A stretch of 64,000 bases of DNA. It comes from Gammaproteobacteria bacterium Ga0074134 (GTDB taxonomy: Bacteria > Pseudomonadota > Gammaproteobacteria > Ga0077554 > Ga007554). A program made the position numbers and the translations under genes. Position 1 is the stretch's first letter. Every line of letters begins with the position of its first letter. Positions 19,374 through 27,631 of the stretch are shown in pieces. The stretch is taken from contig LNEJ01000049.1 of NCBI GenBank assembly GCA_001464965.1, forward strand, positions 1-64,000, in the 5' to 3' direction. The notes under the pieces were generated by a model that saw nothing but the letters and a program-made list of their open reading frames with translations, was not told the DNA's origin and searched no databases.

Positions 19374-21167
19374 ATGAAATTGCAATCCAACAAAAAGATA
19401 TCGCGCGTTTTTTTATTGCTGGCGGGTTTGATGACGCTCGTCCCAGGTGTTTCCCATGCCTGGTGGAGTGACGATTGGTCGTTCCGCAAAAAGATAACCA
19501 TCAACACTACGGAAAGCGGCGTGAATATCAAGGAGGGTTTGGCGTCCGTACCGGTCTTGGTGCGTTTGCACAGTGGTAATTTCGACTTTCTGAGCAGCAA
19601 GGAAGACGGGTCGGATCTGCGTTTTGTCAGTGGCGATGACAAAACGCCGCTCAAATATCACATCGAAAAATTTGATGGATTGAATGAGCTTGCCGTGGTC
19701 TGGGTACAGGTGCCCACGTTGCCCGCGCAATCCAACGCCGATGCCATTTGGTTGTATTACGGTAATGAAAAGGCGGTCGCAGGCGACGATGCCAAAGGCA
19801 CTTACGATGTTAATCAGGCCGTCGTCTATCATTTTGGCGGCCAGGGCGCACCCAAAGACCAAACCGCCTATGCCAATAATGCGGCGCAGTCCACGGCGAG
19901 CGAAGCCGCTGCATCATTGATCGGTGCGGGCGCAACATTCAATGGCACAAGCAGCATCACCATCCCTGCCTCACCTTCGCTCAACTTTACCGCGGAGAAG
20001 GGCTTCACGTTCTCCACATGGATCAAGGCTGCCGCGCCGCAGGCGAACGCTGTGATCTTTTCACAGCAAGAGGGTGCGTCATCCCTGGTGATCGGCATGG
20101 ATCAATCCGGAGTGTATGCGCGCATACCCGGCGCGGAAACAAAACGTGCCGCGCTGGCGCCGGGTACATGGCACCACGTGGCGGTAAGCGCCGGCAAACG
20201 CCTGGTTGTTTATGTTGACGGTGTTGAGGCAGCAGCGGTGGATGCCGCCCTGCCGCCACTGGGCGGGAACATCACGCTGGGCACCTCATTTACCGGTGAG
20301 ATGGACGAGGTTCAGATATCAAACGTTGCCCGTTCAGCGGACTGGATTAAAGCAGCGGCGCAAGGGGAAGGTGTCGATGCGAAGTTGATCTCCTACGGCG
20401 CGGATGAACAAACTGAAGGCGGCAACACGTCTTATTTTAAGACAATCCTGCAATCCGTCACGCTCGATGGCTGGGTGGTGATTGCGATTTTGATGGTGAT
20501 GGCCGTCATAAGCTGGATCGTGATGGTGAGCAAGGCTGTCGTCATCGGCAGAATGACCAGGGATAATAAAAAATTCATCATGTCATTCCAGAAAATCGCA
20601 TCCGATCCAGGTGTGCTGGACAGGGATGATGATCAGGATGATCAAGCCAATAAAGAGACGCCGTTTGCCGCGGCATTGTTCGGGCGGCATGATCATTACC
20701 AAAGCTCACCGATATACCGCATCTACCATGTAGGCGTGCAGGAAATAAAACACCGCTTTGGCAACACTGACCCCAAGCTGGTAGGCAAGGCACTCTCGCC
20801 GCAGGCGATCGGTGCGATCCGCGCCAGCCTTGATGGGGCATTGGTCAGGGAAAATCAGAAGCTCTCCAGCCAGATGGTGTTGCTCACCATCGCCATCAGT
20901 GGCGGGCCATTCCTTGGGTTGCTCGGCACTGTGGTGGGGGTGATGATTACCTTTGCCGCGATTGCCGCCAGTGGCGATGTCAACGTCAATGCCATCGCGC
21001 CCGGTATTGCCGCGGCGCTGGTGGCTACTGTGGCTGGCTTGGCCGTGGCGATTCCAGCACTGTTTGGCTACAACTACCTGATCAGCAAAATCAAGAATAT
21101 CACTGCAGATATGCATGTGTTCGTCGATGAGTTTGTTCATAAGCTGGCTGAGAATTACGGAAACTAG
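19374..21167 (+). CDS. DUF2341/LamG-like domain fused to a MotA/TolQ/ExbB proton channel
   Basis: The 597-residue fusion starts with a signal peptide (about 1-30, ending SHA). A DUF2341 domain follows (about 31-125: WWSDDWSFRKKITI, AIWLYYGNE), then a LamG/concanavalin-like fold (about 145-320: TFSTWIKA, WHHVAVSAGKRLVVYVDG). A first membrane segment lies near 365-390. The last 200 residues are ExbB/TolQ-like, with two more membrane helices and SGGPFLGLLGTVVGVM. An ExbB with a large sugar-binding-like periplasmic part is a special architecture. It is followed at once by exbD and tonB genes, so it should form a proton-driven motor whose periplasmic end may contact glycans or the outer-membrane partner. 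Confidence 0.9.
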   Translation: MKLQSNKKISRVFLLLAGLMTLVPGVSHAWWSDDWSFRKKITINTTESGVNIKEGLASVPVLVRLHSGNFDFLSSKEDGSDLRFVSGDDKTPLKYHIEKFDGLNELAVVWVQVPTLPAQSNADAIWLYYGNEKAVAGDDAKGTYDVNQAVVYHFGGQGAPKDQTAYANNAAQSTASEAAASLIGAGATFNGTSSITIPASPSLNFTAEKGFTFSTWIKAAAPQANAVIFSQQEGASSLVIGMDQSGVYARIPGAETKRAALAPGTWHHVAVSAGKRLVVYVDGVEAAAVDAALPPLGGNITLGTSFTGEMDEVQISNVARSADWIKAAAQGEGVDAKLISYGADEQTEGGNTSYFKTILQSVTLDGWVVIAILMVMAVISWIVMVSKAVVIGRMTRDNKKFIMSFQKIASDPGVLDRDDDQDDQANKETPFAAALFGRHDHYQSSPIYRIYHVGVQEIKHRFGNTDPKLVGKALSPQAIGAIRASLDGALVRENQKLSSQMVLLTIAISGGPFLGLLGTVVGVMITFAAIAASGDVNVNAIAPGIAAALVATVAGLAVAIPALFGYNYLISKIKNITADMHVFVDEFVHKLAENYGN

Positions 21168-21184
21168 GGCTAAGGAATAAGACG

Positions 21185-21589
21185 ATGCAAGTGCAGTCCG
21201 AAGATAAACCGTATGACGACATCAACGTCACACCCATGCTCGATTTGGCGTATGTGCTGCTGGTGATTTTTATCATCATGACCACTGCATCGGTGCAGGG
21301 TATCAAGGTCAATCTGCCCAAGGCCAGCGCCACACCCAGTCTGGCTAAGCCGACCACCAAGGCGATTACGATCACCGATGCCGGGCAAGTATTTCTCGAC
21401 ACCTATCCAGTGACGATGACGGAGCTGGAAACACAGTTGCGCAGTTACAAGGCATCCAACCCAAGTTTTCCCGTGGTCATCAAGGGTGACGCCAAGGTTC
21501 AGTATGAAAAGGTGATTGACGTGCTGGATTTGATGGGCAAACTCGACATTACGCAATTGGGTTTGGTTACTCAGAAAATTGTCAAATAA
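21185..21589 (+). CDS. exbD: ExbD/TolR-family biopolymer transport protein
   Basis: The 134-residue protein has a short cytoplasmic N-terminus, one membrane helix (about 16-38) with the proton-path Asp in TPMLDLAYVLLVIFIIM, and a periplasmic domain of the usual ExbD length. It lies 17 bases after the ExbB fusion and 39 bases before tonB, so the three are probably one operon and one complex. Confidence 0.93.
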   Translation: MQVQSEDKPYDDINVTPMLDLAYVLLVIFIIMTTASVQGIKVNLPKASATPSLAKPTTKAITITDAGQVFLDTYPVTMTELETQLRSYKASNPSFPVVIKGDAKVQYEKVIDVLDLMGKLDITQLGLVTQKIVK

Positions 21590-21628
21590 GAGCGCTATGC
21601 AAGGTTCGATTTCGTTGGGAAGTTACTT

Positions 21629-22324
21629 GTGAGTACCGACAAGAAGTTTATGTTCCGCTGGGCTCCCAAGCTGATGGCGGCGGCATTCATCCTGCTTTTT
21701 GTTGTGGCGGTAATCTATTTTCTGAAAGACATCATTTTCGCTGACGATAGTCATAAAAAACAGGTAATCCATGAGATCTCCTTGATAAAGCCGCCGCCAC
21801 CCCCTCCTCCGAAACCAGAGGAAAAGCCGCCGGAGCCGGAGGTGAAAAAAGAAGAGGTAAAAATACCCGAGCCGGAAACGCCCCCTCCGCCGGATCAGCC
21901 TGAGAATGCCAAGCAAGACGAACCGCCGCCCGCCAATAATTTAGGGCTGGATGCCGATGGCCAGGCGGGTTCGGATTCCTTTGGCTTGGGTGCCAACAAA
22001 GGTGGAAGAAGCATCATCGGTGGGGGCAATGGCGGTGGCGGAAATCGCTACGGCTGGTATGCGGGAATGATAGAGAAAGGCATTCAGGATGTTTTTGATA
22101 GGAATAAGGATCTTCTTTCCAAAGATAGCTACAAGGTTGTCATAAAAGTCTGGGTCAATAAGGATGGCAGCATCGAGCGCTTTGATCTTGGCGGTTCCTC
22201 CGGAAATCCGGAGACAGATAAGGCGATAAGGACAGCACTGAAAGAAATTACGCGGGTGAAAGAACCGCCCCCTGATGGAATGCCACAACCCGTAAAGCTG
22301 CGCATCACTTCACGTTTGTTGTAA
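21629..22324 (+). CDS. tonB: TonB-family energy transducer
   Basis: The 231-residue protein starts with GTG. It has one N-terminal membrane anchor (about 11-33), a proline-rich spacer (about 52-95, with a run of eight prolines broken only by Lys/Glu parts), a Gly-rich linker (about 108-140) and a TonB C-terminal domain (about 145-231: VVIKVWVNKDGSIERFDL, ending KLRITSRLL). It should carry energy from the ExbB/ExbD motor to an outer-membrane transporter. The neighbouring porin is the nearest candidate partner, though I see no TonB box in it. Confidence 0.9.
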   Translation: MSTDKKFMFRWAPKLMAAAFILLFVVAVIYFLKDIIFADDSHKKQVIHEISLIKPPPPPPPKPEEKPPEPEVKKEEVKIPEPETPPPPDQPENAKQDEPPPANNLGLDADGQAGSDSFGLGANKGGRSIIGGGNGGGGNRYGWYAGMIEKGIQDVFDRNKDLLSKDSYKVVIKVWVNKDGSIERFDLGGSSGNPETDKAIRTALKEITRVKEPPPDGMPQPVKLRITSRLL

Positions 22325-22413
22325 GCCGGCAGATATGCCGCATTATCCGTTGACTCTCACCCCTTTGGAGTGAGAATCGCGATGAAAAATTCACAGTTGA
22401 GAAGAACCTGGAA

Positions 22414-23955
22414 ATGGCAATTAAAAAATTGGGTGTTACCGTCTTATCTCTCGCGTTGTTTAATCCATCTGCGTGGGCTGGAGAAAAAGAGGAACTTGAA
22501 AAGCTGCGTGGAACTACCAAAGGACTGATTCAAATCCTGGTGGAACAGGGTGCGATTACCAAGGAAAAGGCCGGGGAGTTAATGCGCGAGATTGAGAAAT
22601 CTCCCACGGAAACGGAAACACAGGAAGAAGAGGTAGTAGATAAGAAAACCGTGCGTGTGCCTTACGTGCCTGAAACGGTCAAGCAAGAAATGACTGAGCA
22701 GATTCGGAAGGATGTGCTAGCACAGGCCAAACGGGAACAATGGGGAAAACCCGGCGCAATCCCTGAGTGGGCACAGAAAATAAGGTGGGAAGGCGATCTT
22801 CGCCTGCGCTCACAGAATGATATGTTCCAGAGCGATAACTTTAACCTTCTGCCAAACTATCTAGAGATTAACAGGGCTGGCGGTCCGGGTAATACGGATA
22901 ATCCCTTTCTGAATACCACTAATGACCGGGAGCGTTTACGGTTGCGGGCAAGGCTGAACATGCTCGCCGAAGTCACGCAAGGCGTCACGGCAGCATTCCG
23001 TTTGGCCACCGGTAGCGCCAATGATCCTGTTTCAACCAACCAGACACTGGGTAATATGGGCAATCGTTTTAACTTTATGCTTGATCAAGCCTACCTCAAG
23101 CTGGAGCCCTATCAATGGTTGACATTGGTGGGTGGCAAAATACCCAATCCTTGGTTTGGCACAGACATGGTGTGGGACGAGGATCTTAACTTCGATGGCG
23201 CTGCCGTGCAATTCAAGCCTCGCATCGGCAACGAACTGGTTTGGTTTTCGACGCTAGGCGCTTTTCCGCTCCAGGAAATTGAGTTGTCGAAAAAGGACAA
23301 ATGGTTATACGGTGCGCAGACCGGGGTCGATTGGAATCGAAGCCAGTTCAGGGCGAGATTTGGCGTGGCTTATTATGACTATGAAAATATCACCGGTCAA
23401 AGAAAAGCACCTAATGATCCTTCTCAGGATTTTACCGCACCGCAGTTTATGCAGAAAGGTAATACCCTGTTTGATATTTCACAAACTCAAAACAGTGGTA
23501 GATATGCACTTGCATCTGAATACAAAGAATTGAATATAACCGCCAACCTTGATATATACACATTTTCCCCGGTACACATCACGCTGACGGGTGATTATGT
23601 CAAGAATGTTGGGTTTAAAAAAGAAGACATATTGCAGCGTACGGGGAGAGATGTCGGCCAGCAAAATCAGGCGTATATGGGTAGGGTCGCTGTCGGCATG
23701 CCGAGAATCAAGCATCGCCACGACTGGCAGGTGTTTGGTGGTTATAAACACCTGGAAAGCGATGCCGTATTGGATGCCTTTACCGATTCTGATTTCCATC
23801 TCGGTGGTACCAATGCCAAAGGCTGGATAGCGGGCGGTAGTTACGGTGTTGCCACCGATACCTGGCTGACCCTGCGCTGGTTGAGCGCTGATCAGATAGT
23901 TGGGCCGCCGCTTGCCATTGATGTTATGCAACTTGATTTGAACGTGAGATTTTGA
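22414..23955 (+). CDS. Putative outer-membrane porin
   Basis: The 513-residue protein has a signal peptide (about 1-22, ending AWA) and a charged, helical periplasmic segment (about 23-100) with GLIQILVEQGAITKEKAGEL. Beyond that is a beta-rich barrel (about 115-513) with alternating aromatic strands. It ends in DLNVRF, the C-terminal Phe signal for outer-membrane insertion. The form fits the large 'putative porin' family. Its place after exbB-exbD-tonB suggests that this motor serves it. The substrate is unknown. Confidence 0.85.
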   Translation: MAIKKLGVTVLSLALFNPSAWAGEKEELEKLRGTTKGLIQILVEQGAITKEKAGELMREIEKSPTETETQEEEVVDKKTVRVPYVPETVKQEMTEQIRKDVLAQAKREQWGKPGAIPEWAQKIRWEGDLRLRSQNDMFQSDNFNLLPNYLEINRAGGPGNTDNPFLNTTNDRERLRLRARLNMLAEVTQGVTAAFRLATGSANDPVSTNQTLGNMGNRFNFMLDQAYLKLEPYQWLTLVGGKIPNPWFGTDMVWDEDLNFDGAAVQFKPRIGNELVWFSTLGAFPLQEIELSKKDKWLYGAQTGVDWNRSQFRARFGVAYYDYENITGQRKAPNDPSQDFTAPQFMQKGNTLFDISQTQNSGRYALASEYKELNITANLDIYTFSPVHITLTGDYVKNVGFKKEDILQRTGRDVGQQNQAYMGRVAVGMPRIKHRHDWQVFGGYKHLESDAVLDAFTDSDFHLGGTNAKGWIAGGSYGVATDTWLTLRWLSADQIVGPPLAIDVMQLDLNVRF

Positions 23956-24003
23956 TCCGTGTATTTTTTAACGCAACGAAATACAGCCGGGGCCAGGCAA
24001 GAG

Positions 24004-24705
24004 ATGAACGCCATGATCCGTAATAGAGCATTGCTTCTGATCGTAATATTCAGTCTTGGGTTGGCCGAAAATGCCGCCGCGGATTTCGGTGATAAAAAAG
24101 AACGCGAGGCGCAAAGAAAAATGCGCCTCATGATGCAGACGTTTGAGCAGGAAAAAGCCGCCCTGCAGCAAGAAAATAATGGCCTGAACGAAAAAGTGAA
24201 GGCATTGAGTGGTCAACTCGGCAATATCAAAAGCACTTCCACGGGCGAAATCAGGAAAAAAGATGCTCGCTTGGGTGAGGTGGAAAAAGAACTGGTTGCT
24301 GTTAAGCAGGAGAATTTGTCTCTGGTAGCCAAGCTGCAAAGTACCCAGCAGAGTCTGGAAGAGTTGACGCTGAAGCATAAGGAGGCTGTTCAAACAGCAC
24401 AAAATAACCTTCAGGTTAGCATCAAGCAGGGCGATGAGTATAATAATAAGGTAAAAGAGGCTGAAGCGAAAATCAGCCAGCAGTCTCAAAGGATTGATAT
24501 GTGCGAGAAGAAGAACCTGGCGCTTTACGAGCTTAATGTGGAAATCCTGGAGAAGTACAAGAAAAAAGGTGTTTGGGGATCATTGATTCAGGCCGAGCCC
24601 TTTACGCAAATTAAACGTGTTGAAATTGAGAATACGCTACAAGAATATAAGGCTAAACTTGATAGCCAGAAAACGGAGCAAGCCGGCCCCGGCAAAGGGG
24701 GATAG
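24004..24705 (+). CDS. Exported coiled-coil protein of unknown function
   Basis: The 233-residue protein has a signal peptide (about 1-26, ending NAAA) and then an almost continuous coiled coil rich in Lys, Glu, Gln and Leu (about 30-190), with one Cys near 160. I use ATG 24004. An earlier GTG at 23959, four bases after the porin stop, would put charged residues before the signal; ATG 24013 is also possible. I do not recognise the family. Its tight link to the porin gene suggests a periplasmic partner or spacer for the Ton-like complex. Confidence 0.75.
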   Translation: MNAMIRNRALLLIVIFSLGLAENAAADFGDKKEREAQRKMRLMMQTFEQEKAALQQENNGLNEKVKALSGQLGNIKSTSTGEIRKKDARLGEVEKELVAVKQENLSLVAKLQSTQQSLEELTLKHKEAVQTAQNNLQVSIKQGDEYNNKVKEAEAKISQQSQRIDMCEKKNLALYELNVEILEKYKKKGVWGSLIQAEPFTQIKRVEIENTLQEYKAKLDSQKTEQAGPGKGG

Positions 24706-24762
24706 AAAGCGCTGGGGAGTGAGTGGCATAATTCCTTACCGCCACTCTAATAGAACGCATTC

Positions 24763-25452
24763 ATGAGTCAAGTTTCGCGCCCTGCCTTTAGCCGTATTTT
24801 CCCCTTTGCGATTTATATTGCCTTTTTGGCTATTGCCTCCGGCATGTCTACCTTGCAGGATATGGGGTATATCAAAAGCTGGGATTTGCGCTGGCTATAT
24901 CCTGTCAAAGTGGGGTTGGTGTTTCTGGCGTTGCTATGGTTATGGCGCCATTATTCTGAGCTTGCCAGACCAACTGGTGTAAAGATGGGGGATTGGATCG
25001 CCGCCGGGGTCACTGGCGTCGTGGTTTTTGTGATCTGGATTAACCTGGATCAAGCGTGGGCGACAATGGGCGGCCAGTCGCGCGGATTCAATCCGGTATC
25101 CGAAGGTGGCGAAATTGACTGGATGCTGGTGGCATTTCGTCTGATAGGCGCGGCTATGATAGTGCCTATCATGGAGGAGTTGTTCTGGCGTTCGTTTGTG
25201 ATGCGCTGGATAGATAACCCTAATTTTATTAGCATCAATCCAGATCAGATAAGTATCAAGTCATTTGTTATTGCCTCGGTACTTTTTGGCATCGAGCATA
25301 ATCTGTGGCTGGCAGGCATCATTGCCGGGATTGCCTATGGCTGGCTATACAAGCGCAGCGCTAATCTTTGGGTTCCTGTATTTTCACATGCCATCACCAA
25401 CGGCCTGCTTGGCCTCTGGGTGATCTATTCCGGAAATTGGCAGTTCTGGTGA
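24763..25452 (+). CDS. CAAX prenyl protease-related membrane protein (exosortase-associated CPBP type)
   Basis: The 229-residue membrane protein has six to seven hydrophobic segments and the CPBP/Abi intramembrane metalloprotease motifs: EELFWRSFVMRW (about 138-149), FGIEHNLW, and a late FSHAITNGLLGLW. It matches the CAAX protease-related family that accompanies exosortase/PEP-CTERM systems. It could process the sorting machinery or PEP-CTERM proteins after exosortase action; the true substrate is not known. It lies between the Ton-like cluster and the secretion operon, about 19 kb from the PEP-CTERM gene. Confidence 0.88.
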   Translation: MSQVSRPAFSRIFPFAIYIAFLAIASGMSTLQDMGYIKSWDLRWLYPVKVGLVFLALLWLWRHYSELARPTGVKMGDWIAAGVTGVVVFVIWINLDQAWATMGGQSRGFNPVSEGGEIDWMLVAFRLIGAAMIVPIMEELFWRSFVMRWIDNPNFISINPDQISIKSFVIASVLFGIEHNLWLAGIIAGIAYGWLYKRSANLWVPVFSHAITNGLLGLWVIYSGNWQFW

Positions 25453-25479
25453 AACATCTTTAGCAGTCTTTTTATTCCG

Positions 25480-25497
25480 GGCGAACCGCGCCTTTTT
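25480..25497 (+). terminator. Possible weak Rho-independent terminator
   Basis: GGCG and CGCC form a 4-bp stem around AACCG, followed by TTTTTATC. The stem is short, but its position 28 bases after the CAAX-like protease gene and before a new operon makes a terminator plausible. Confidence 0.4.
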
Positions 25498-25639
25498 ATC
25501 CCCTCCTCCCTTGGCTGCTAGGCCATAAATTATTCAGCCGCCTCACGTAATCAGATTGTCATGTTGACGGACTATTATTGCCCTCGGGTTACATGACTTT
25601 CAACGCCAGCACAGCCTTTAATGGCTGGCACCGCATTCT

Positions 25640-26422
25640 ATGGGGGTTATCTTGAGAAAAATTCTGGGTCTAATGGCGTGTGTCATTCTTGCCGCATGCT
25701 CGGTAAATCCGCCAGTGCATACCGGAAATGAAGAAATCCTAAATAAACTTGGAGAGATGAATAAGCAGATTGCTACGCTTAGTGATGATGTAGGCATGAT
25801 AAAGAAAGCGCTACTGGCTGCGCAAAACACCGCACCTGAGCAGCAGAAACCTGCTATTACGACGATGGAGCTAGATAGCACTGCTCCTGTTAGGGGTGGT
25901 GAAAATGCCACGATTGCAATTGTTGAGTTTTCGGATTACCAGTGCCCATTTTGCGGAAGGTTTCATGCGCAGGTTCTGCCCAGCGTGAAGAAAGCATATA
26001 TAGATACCGGTAAAGTCCGTCATATTTTTCGTGATTTTCCGCTGGATTTTCACCCCCAGGCAAAGAGTGCGGCCATTGCTGCGAATTGTGCGGGTGAGCA
26101 GAAGAACTACTGGGAAATGCACGACAGTTTGTTTGCAAATCAAAATCGCCTTGGCGCCGTTTTATATGAAGATCTTGCTAAAAAGATGAACATTAATATG
26201 GCCTCTTTTCAGGCTTGCCTAAAGGATGCCAGGCAGGCGGAGAAAATCGAGAAAGACCTGTCTTATGGGCAAAGCCTTGGGATAGACGGCACTCCCAGCT
26301 TTTTCATTGGGCGCATTGAAGGCAACAAGCTTGTGGATGTTAAACAAATAATAGGTGCGCAGCCCCCGGCAGTGTTTGCCCAGGCAATTGAAGCCGCCTT
26401 GGAGAGCGCGCCTAAAAATTGA
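25640..26422 (+). CDS. DsbA-family thioredoxin-fold lipoprotein
   Basis: The 260-residue protein has a lipoprotein signal with lipobox LAAC and a short coiled linker (about 30-80). Its DsbA-like domain (about 90-255) carries the redox motif CPFC in FSDYQCPFCGRFHAQ and a late GTPSFFIG with the cis-Pro loop. It should catalyse thiol/disulfide exchange in the periplasm. ATG 25640 is the first start. A TTG at 25652, with GGGGGT just upstream, gives a neater signal peptide and may be the true start. It precedes the pseudopilus operon and may assist folding of its parts or substrates. Confidence 0.88.
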   Translation: MGVILRKILGLMACVILAACSVNPPVHTGNEEILNKLGEMNKQIATLSDDVGMIKKALLAAQNTAPEQQKPAITTMELDSTAPVRGGENATIAIVEFSDYQCPFCGRFHAQVLPSVKKAYIDTGKVRHIFRDFPLDFHPQAKSAAIAANCAGEQKNYWEMHDSLFANQNRLGAVLYEDLAKKMNINMASFQACLKDARQAEKIEKDLSYGQSLGIDGTPSFFIGRIEGNKLVDVKQIIGAQPPAVFAQAIEAALESAPKN

Positions 26423-26434
26423 TATTTGATTTGT

Positions 26435-27631
26435 ATGCCTATTTACCATTATAGCGCCTTGACAGAAAGCGGTGTTTTGGCCGCGGGCGAGGGGGTTGCC
26501 ACCTCGAGCGATGCTTTGCGCCAGGAATTGGTGGCCAAGGGGCTGCTGGTACAAGACATCCGTCAAAAAAACTCTGGCTTGAGCTTGCGTCGGAAGCACA
26601 TCAAGGCGGAGGAGTTTCTGCTATTTAACCAGGAATTTGTGGCACTCATACGTGCTGGTTTGACAATACCTGATGCCTTAAAAATAGCGGCGGATCGTCC
26701 TGATAGTCCAATGCTGGCCAGTCTTTTGCGGCATGTGGATGAAGAGGTGCATGGTGGCGCGCTTCTTTCCGAAGCCTGCTCCAGGCATCCCGAGGTGTTC
26801 GATGGTCTTTACGTTTCTGCGATAAAGACCGGCGAAAAAACCGGTGTTCTGGCGACTGTTCTGGAGAAATATCAAGCCCATCTCAAGCGCCGGGTTGGTT
26901 TGCAGAAAACCATATCACATGCGATGACCTATCCGGTGTTTTTGTTGCTGGTGTTAGGTACGGTACTGGGTGTGCTGTTTTTATTTGTCATGCCGCGTTT
27001 TGTGGCGATGTATACCGATTTTGGCGCTGAGCTGCCGTTGCCAACACAAATTCTCGTTACTTTAGTGAATAAGCTGCCTTTTTATTTGCCGGTAGTGTTA
27101 TTGCTGGGCGCACTCGGATGGTTCGCCATCCATGCCTGGGGTAAAACCGAGGCAGGGCGTCTGCGGGCGGATCATTTGAAGGGGCGCCTGCCTGTACTGG
27201 GAAAGATCCATCAGGATATCGCCATCGTGCAACTTGTGCGGACGCTTGCCACCCTGCTCTCTGGCGGTACGCCTTTGGTCGAGGCCATGCGCATAACGCA
27301 GGATTCACTTACCAATCGCGCCAAGGCGCATGCGTTGGCGCAGGCCGAAACTTTGGTGATGGGAGGGCAAAGTCTGGCGTTCGCTATGCACAATACACAA
27401 CTCATGCCGGGAACAGCGATAAAGATGATTGAGGTGGGCGAGGCTTCGGGTGGACTTGATGCCATGCTGGAAGAAATCGCCCAGTTCTATGAGGAAATAT
27501 TGACTAATAAACTTGCCCGCATGACAGCGTTGATCGAACCCTTATTGATGCTGATCATGGGCGTCATGATTGGTGGCACGATCATCGTGATGTATTTGCC
27601 GATTTTTCAGATTGCGGACATCGTCAAATGA
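26435..27631 (+). CDS. gspF: Type II secretion/type IV pilus inner-membrane platform protein (GspF/PilC family)
   Basis: The 398-residue protein has two GspF domains (about 60-185 and 265-385). Membrane segments lie near 160-185, 210-230 and 370-395. Family motifs include FNQEFVALIRAGLTIPDAL, a second-domain LVRTLATLLSGGTPLVEAM and MIEVGEASGGLDAML. It anchors the assembly ATPase and moves pseudopilin subunits. I use ATG 26435; a TTG 9 bases earlier is less likely. It overlaps the next gene in an ATGA junction. Confidence 0.92.
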   Translation: MPIYHYSALTESGVLAAGEGVATSSDALRQELVAKGLLVQDIRQKNSGLSLRRKHIKAEEFLLFNQEFVALIRAGLTIPDALKIAADRPDSPMLASLLRHVDEEVHGGALLSEACSRHPEVFDGLYVSAIKTGEKTGVLATVLEKYQAHLKRRVGLQKTISHAMTYPVFLLLVLGTVLGVLFLFVMPRFVAMYTDFGAELPLPTQILVTLVNKLPFYLPVVLLLGALGWFAIHAWGKTEAGRLRADHLKGRLPVLGKIHQDIAIVQLVRTLATLLSGGTPLVEAMRITQDSLTNRAKAHALAQAETLVMGGQSLAFAMHNTQLMPGTAIKMIEVGEASGGLDAMLEEIAQFYEEILTNKLARMTALIEPLLMLIMGVMIGGTIIVMYLPIFQIADIVK

